DNA from: Planomicrobium sp. Y74
GTDB taxonomy: Bacteria > Bacillota > Bacilli > Bacillales_A > Planococcaceae
DNA: 64,000 nucleotides
Direction of reading: 5' to 3'
Assembly: GCF_003668635.1 (NCBI RefSeq)
Contig: NZ_RCWH01000005.1
Location: 124,001-188,000, forward strand
This document shows, piece by piece, positions 61,384-64,000 of the stretch. Made by a program: the position numbers and the translations under genes. The notes below the pieces were generated by a model that saw only the letters and a program-made list of their open reading frames with translations, was not told the DNA's origin and ran no database searches. The stretch's first letter is position 1. Each line of letters opens with the position of its first letter.

Positions 61384-62535
61384 ATGAATTTTTCATTTAC
61401 AGAAGATATCGAATCAATCCGTAAAGGGGTACGTAAGTTTATCCGGGAAGAAGTAGAAGCGGTGGCAATGGACATTGAAAAAAATGATGAAATTCCGGCG
61501 CATATTATTGAAATGTCGAAGGACATGGGGCTGTTTGGACTGAGCATTCCTGAAGAATATGGCGGCTTGGGACTCGATATGGTCGGTAAATGCGCAGTCT
61601 ATGAAGAATTAGGCAAGACGCATAACGGTTATACTACTTTAATCGGTGCTCACACAGGAATCGGTTCTGTGGGAATTGTTGAACTGGGAACTGAAGAACA
61701 AAAGAAAAAATACTTGCCGAAAATGGCCACAGGAGAATGGATTGGCGCATTTGCTTTAACAGAACCTGCAGCTGGATCAAATGCGGCAGCTTTAACGACA
61801 AAAGCCGTAAGACAAGGTGATAAATACATCATAAATGGATCGAAACATTACATCACCAATGCCGTCGATGGGCACGTCTTTACAGTTATGGCTTCGACTG
61901 ATCCATCAAAAGGCGCCAAAGGAATCACTTCTTTTATCGTGGAAAAAGATTTTCCAGGCTTCAAAGTAGGCGCGGTTGAAGAGAAAATGGGATTGCGCGG
62001 ATCGCATTCAGCAGAATTGTTTTTTGACAATATGGAAGTGCCGGTTGAAAATGTGCTGGGTGAAGAAGGACAAGGTTATGTCAACGCCTTAAAAATATTG
62101 GCCAATGGCCGTGCGGGACTTGCAGCCAGAAACCTGGGTTCATCAGAACGTCTATTAGAACACTGCATGGACTACTCTTTCGAAAGAGAGCAGTTCGGGA
62201 AACCGATTTTTGAAAACCAGGCAATCCAGCATATGCTGGCAGAAATCAGCTTGCAAATCGAAGTCTTACGCGCTATGACGTACCGTGTAGCTTGGATGAC
62301 AGATGATAAACAGCGTGTTATCAAAGAAGCGGCCATTGCGAAATTATACGGTTCGGATGTCTATAATCGCGTTGCAGACTTGGCGGTTCAAATTCATGCT
62401 GGAATTGGTTATATGAAAGATTATCCAATTGAGCGTTATTATCGCGATGCACGCATCACAAAAATTTACGAAGGAACCTCAGAGATTCAAAAAAACATTA
62501 TTGCTGCGCAGTTGAAAAAAGAATACAAAAAATGA
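61384..62535 (+). CDS. Acyl-CoA dehydrogenase
   Basis: A 383-residue FAD enzyme. Seen: the flavin/substrate motif GAFALTEPAAGSNAAAL (about residue 120), KHYITNAVDG, and the C-terminal catalytic Glu in IYEGTSEIQKN (about residue 366), the short/medium-chain position. It passes electrons to ETF, not encoded here. ATG 61384 is 9 bases after GGAG; ATG 61378 is only 3 bases away. Confidence 0.93.
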   Translation: MNFSFTEDIESIRKGVRKFIREEVEAVAMDIEKNDEIPAHIIEMSKDMGLFGLSIPEEYGGLGLDMVGKCAVYEELGKTHNGYTTLIGAHTGIGSVGIVELGTEEQKKKYLPKMATGEWIGAFALTEPAAGSNAAALTTKAVRQGDKYIINGSKHYITNAVDGHVFTVMASTDPSKGAKGITSFIVEKDFPGFKVGAVEEKMGLRGSHSAELFFDNMEVPVENVLGEEGQGYVNALKILANGRAGLAARNLGSSERLLEHCMDYSFEREQFGKPIFENQAIQHMLAEISLQIEVLRAMTYRVAWMTDDKQRVIKEAAIAKLYGSDVYNRVADLAVQIHAGIGYMKDYPIERYYRDARITKIYEGTSEIQKNIIAAQLKKEYKK

Positions 62536-62551
62536 ATTGGAGTGAAACAAT

Positions 62552-63745
62552 TTGAATAACCCAGTAATCGTAGAGTCGGTAAGAACAGCAATCGGTAAAA
62601 TGGGAGGAACATTGAAAGACGAACTCGTTGATTTTTTAGGAGCAAAAGTGATTAATGAAGTCTTGACAAGAGGGGATTTCGACAAAAGTCTTGTAGACGA
62701 AGTGATTATGGGGCAAGCGAAGCAAAGTTCTGATTCTTCCAATCTTGCCCGTTTAGCCCTTTTACGGGCGGAATTGCCAGTGGAAGTGACAGGCTATACT
62801 GTGCACCGTCAATGCGGTTCGGGATTGCAGGCGATCAATAATGCAGATCAACAAATCCGGCTTGGTTTGTCTGAAATAATCGTAGCCGGCGGCGCAGAAA
62901 GTATGAGTACAGCGCCTTATTACCTGAGAAATGCAAGGTACGGCTATGGAGCGGGGAATGGCATGCTGGTAGACCCAAATACCGAAAGCCAGCCGCATTC
63001 GCAGCCGATGGAAGTATATGGCGACTTAACAATGGGTATGACGGCAGAAAACCTGGCGGATCAATACAATATCAGTCGGACTGAACAAGATGAATATGCT
63101 TTCAGGAGTCAGGAGCTTGCCGAAAAAGCGATTAATGAAGGTCACTTTAGAAAGGAAATTGTTCCGTATGAGTTGAAAACAAAAAAAGGGATTGCCGTCT
63201 TTGATACCGATGAACATCCCAGAAAAACACCGCTTGAAAAGCTAGGCAACTTAAAAGCGGTCTTCAAAGAAGGCGGTTCTGTCACAGCTGGAAATGCAAG
63301 CGGACGAAATGATGCTGCATCTGCTGTACTAATGATGAGCGATAAAAAAGCTCTGGAACACGGGTTAACACCAAAAGCACGCATCATTGCACAGGCAGTA
63401 GCGGGAGTTTCTCCGGAAATTATGGGGATTGGGCCGGTCCCGTCTACACTTAAGGCATTAAAAATGGCAGGTTTGACTTTAAATGATATTGGGCTTGTCG
63501 AATTGAATGAAGCTTTTGCAGCACAGACACTGGCTGTTATTAAAGGGCTGAATCTGGATATTGATCGCGTCAATGTGAATGGCGGGGCTATTGCCCTTGG
63601 TCATCCAATTGGAGCAACTGGCAGCATTTTAATGACAAAGCTTCTCCATAATATGGAACGCAGTGGCGAAAAATATGGAATTGTTACACTTTGTATGGGT
63701 GGTGGACAAGGTATCACGACGATTGTAGAAAACCTTCAAGTATAA
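62552..63745 (+). CDS. Acetyl-CoA acetyltransferase (thiolase)
   Basis: A 397-residue thiolase. Nucleophile Cys in VHRQCGSGLQAI (about residue 91), NEAFAAQ, His in GGAIALGHPIGATGS (about residue 353) and the second Cys in TLCMGGGQG (about residue 383) are all present. It can cleave acetoacetyl-CoA produced by the CoA transferase or by beta-oxidation. The start is TTG at 62552 with GGAGTG about 8-9 bases upstream. Confidence 0.93.
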   Translation: MNNPVIVESVRTAIGKMGGTLKDELVDFLGAKVINEVLTRGDFDKSLVDEVIMGQAKQSSDSSNLARLALLRAELPVEVTGYTVHRQCGSGLQAINNADQQIRLGLSEIIVAGGAESMSTAPYYLRNARYGYGAGNGMLVDPNTESQPHSQPMEVYGDLTMGMTAENLADQYNISRTEQDEYAFRSQELAEKAINEGHFRKEIVPYELKTKKGIAVFDTDEHPRKTPLEKLGNLKAVFKEGGSVTAGNASGRNDAASAVLMMSDKKALEHGLTPKARIIAQAVAGVSPEIMGIGPVPSTLKALKMAGLTLNDIGLVELNEAFAAQTLAVIKGLNLDIDRVNVNGGAIALGHPIGATGSILMTKLLHNMERSGEKYGIVTLCMGGGQGITTIVENLQV

Positions 63746-63779
63746 AGCTGTAATAACATATGGGAAAAGAGGGAATGCT

Positions 63780-64000
63780 TTGAATATTTACAAAATCGCG
63801 CTAATTCCTGGAGACGGTGTTGGTCCTGAAGTGATCGATGAAGGCGTTAAAGTATTAGAAACAGTATCTGAACTGGATGGCACATTCCGTTTCGAGTTTA
63901 CGCGTTTTCCATGGGGCTGTGAATTCTACAGCGAACATGGGAAAATGATGGACGATGATGGCATGGAGCAGCTGAGCAAATTCGACGCGATTTATTTGGG
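63780..64000 (+). CDS. Tartrate/D-malate (isopropylmalate-like) dehydrogenase, 3'-truncated by window
   Basis: The first 73 codons of an isocitrate/isopropylmalate-dehydrogenase-family protein, beginning at TTG 63780: MNIYKIALIPGDGVGPEVID, then FEFTRFPWGCEFYSEHGKMM. The FPWG(C/S)EFY segment is characteristic of tartrate dehydrogenase/D-malate dehydrogenase relatives (TtuC/YcsA). GAGGG lies about 6-7 bases before TTG. The frame is open to the window edge. It would oxidise a 2-hydroxy-dicarboxylate, a hint about the acid handled by this block. Confidence 0.82.
   Translation, partial: MNIYKIALIPGDGVGPEVIDEGVKVLETVSELDGTFRFEFTRFPWGCEFYSEHGKMMDDDGMEQLSKFDAIYL

Noticed and set aside
1..64000. CRISPR arrays, prophage, insertion sequences, tRNA or rRNA genes
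   Set aside because: No regularly spaced repeats, transposase or phage-type reading frames, or cloverleaf/rRNA-like sequences were recognised on either strand.

Overview
The window reads as a chromosomal stretch of a low-to-moderate GC Gram-positive of the order Bacillales. The reasons are strong AGGAGG-type ribosome sites, frequent TTG/GTG starts, CcpA-type cre sites, lipoprotein signal peptides ending in a lipobox Cys, an OpuA osmoprotectant importer, LutABC and a Crh-like protein. A Planococcaceae relative (Planococcus/Sporosarcina-like) is my best guess, but it is inferred from gene content only. No rRNA, tRNA, CRISPR array, transposase or phage gene was seen.

Layout. (1) 1-2656: end of an opuA operon for glycine betaine uptake. 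(2) 2986-13730: a hexuronate/aldonate operon under a LacI-family repressor: 2-keto-3-deoxygluconate kinase, 6-phospho-3-hexuloisomerase, a YiaK-type reductase, a DctPQM TRAP importer, zinc alcohol dehydrogenase, KDPG aldolase, mannonate dehydratase and an SDR mannonate oxidoreductase, then a 3-hexulose-6-phosphate-synthase-family gene and the frameshifted 3' remnant of a second copy. No uronate isomerase is present. (3) 14411-17564 (minus): SDR, a HisD-like dehydrogenase and a LacI regulator. (4) 18548-27810 (plus): a TctCBA tricarboxylate-type transporter, a GntR regulator and an L-threonate/D-erythronate-type operon (dehydrogenase, four-carbon acid sugar kinase, class II decarboxylating aldolase). 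It carries two paralogous Asp/Glu-racemase-like proteins where the isomerase OtnI would be expected. (5) 28085-32025: a diguanylate cyclase, and an AraC regulator divergent from an L-arabinose/L-fucose isomerase-like gene. (6) 32139-51014: a sugar-binding protein/histidine kinase/response regulator triad, a rhamnose-type ABC importer, mutarotase, RhaEW, RhaB, RhaA, a DeoR regulator, a Crh-like HPr paralogue and LutABC. (7) 51861-64000: acetoacetate-type CoA transferase, TAXI-TRAP importer, 2-hydroxyacid dehydrogenase, nitronate-monooxygenase-like protein, unknown membrane protein, then 3-hydroxyacyl-CoA dehydrogenase, enoyl-CoA hydratase, acyl-CoA dehydrogenase, thiolase and the start of a tartrate/D-malate-dehydrogenase-like gene.

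How it fits together. Almost the whole window is carbon-acid and deoxysugar catabolism, each block with its own importer class (ABC, TRAP-DctP, TTT, TRAP-TAXI) and regulator. Good cre matches lie ahead of several blocks, so carbon catabolite control probably sits over all of them. The rhamnose block could run from uptake to DHAP and pyruvate, because RhaEW makes L-lactate and LutABC oxidises it. The last block has two near-identical operator-like sequences, ahead of the CoA-transferase operon and ahead of the beta-oxidation operon, which suggests one unseen regulator. The observations most worth testing are the single-cysteine racemase pair in the tetronate operon, the Crh-like protein (Gln15/Ser46) inside the rhamnose operon, the shared operator of the acyl-CoA block, and a four-copy family of related terminator sequences.
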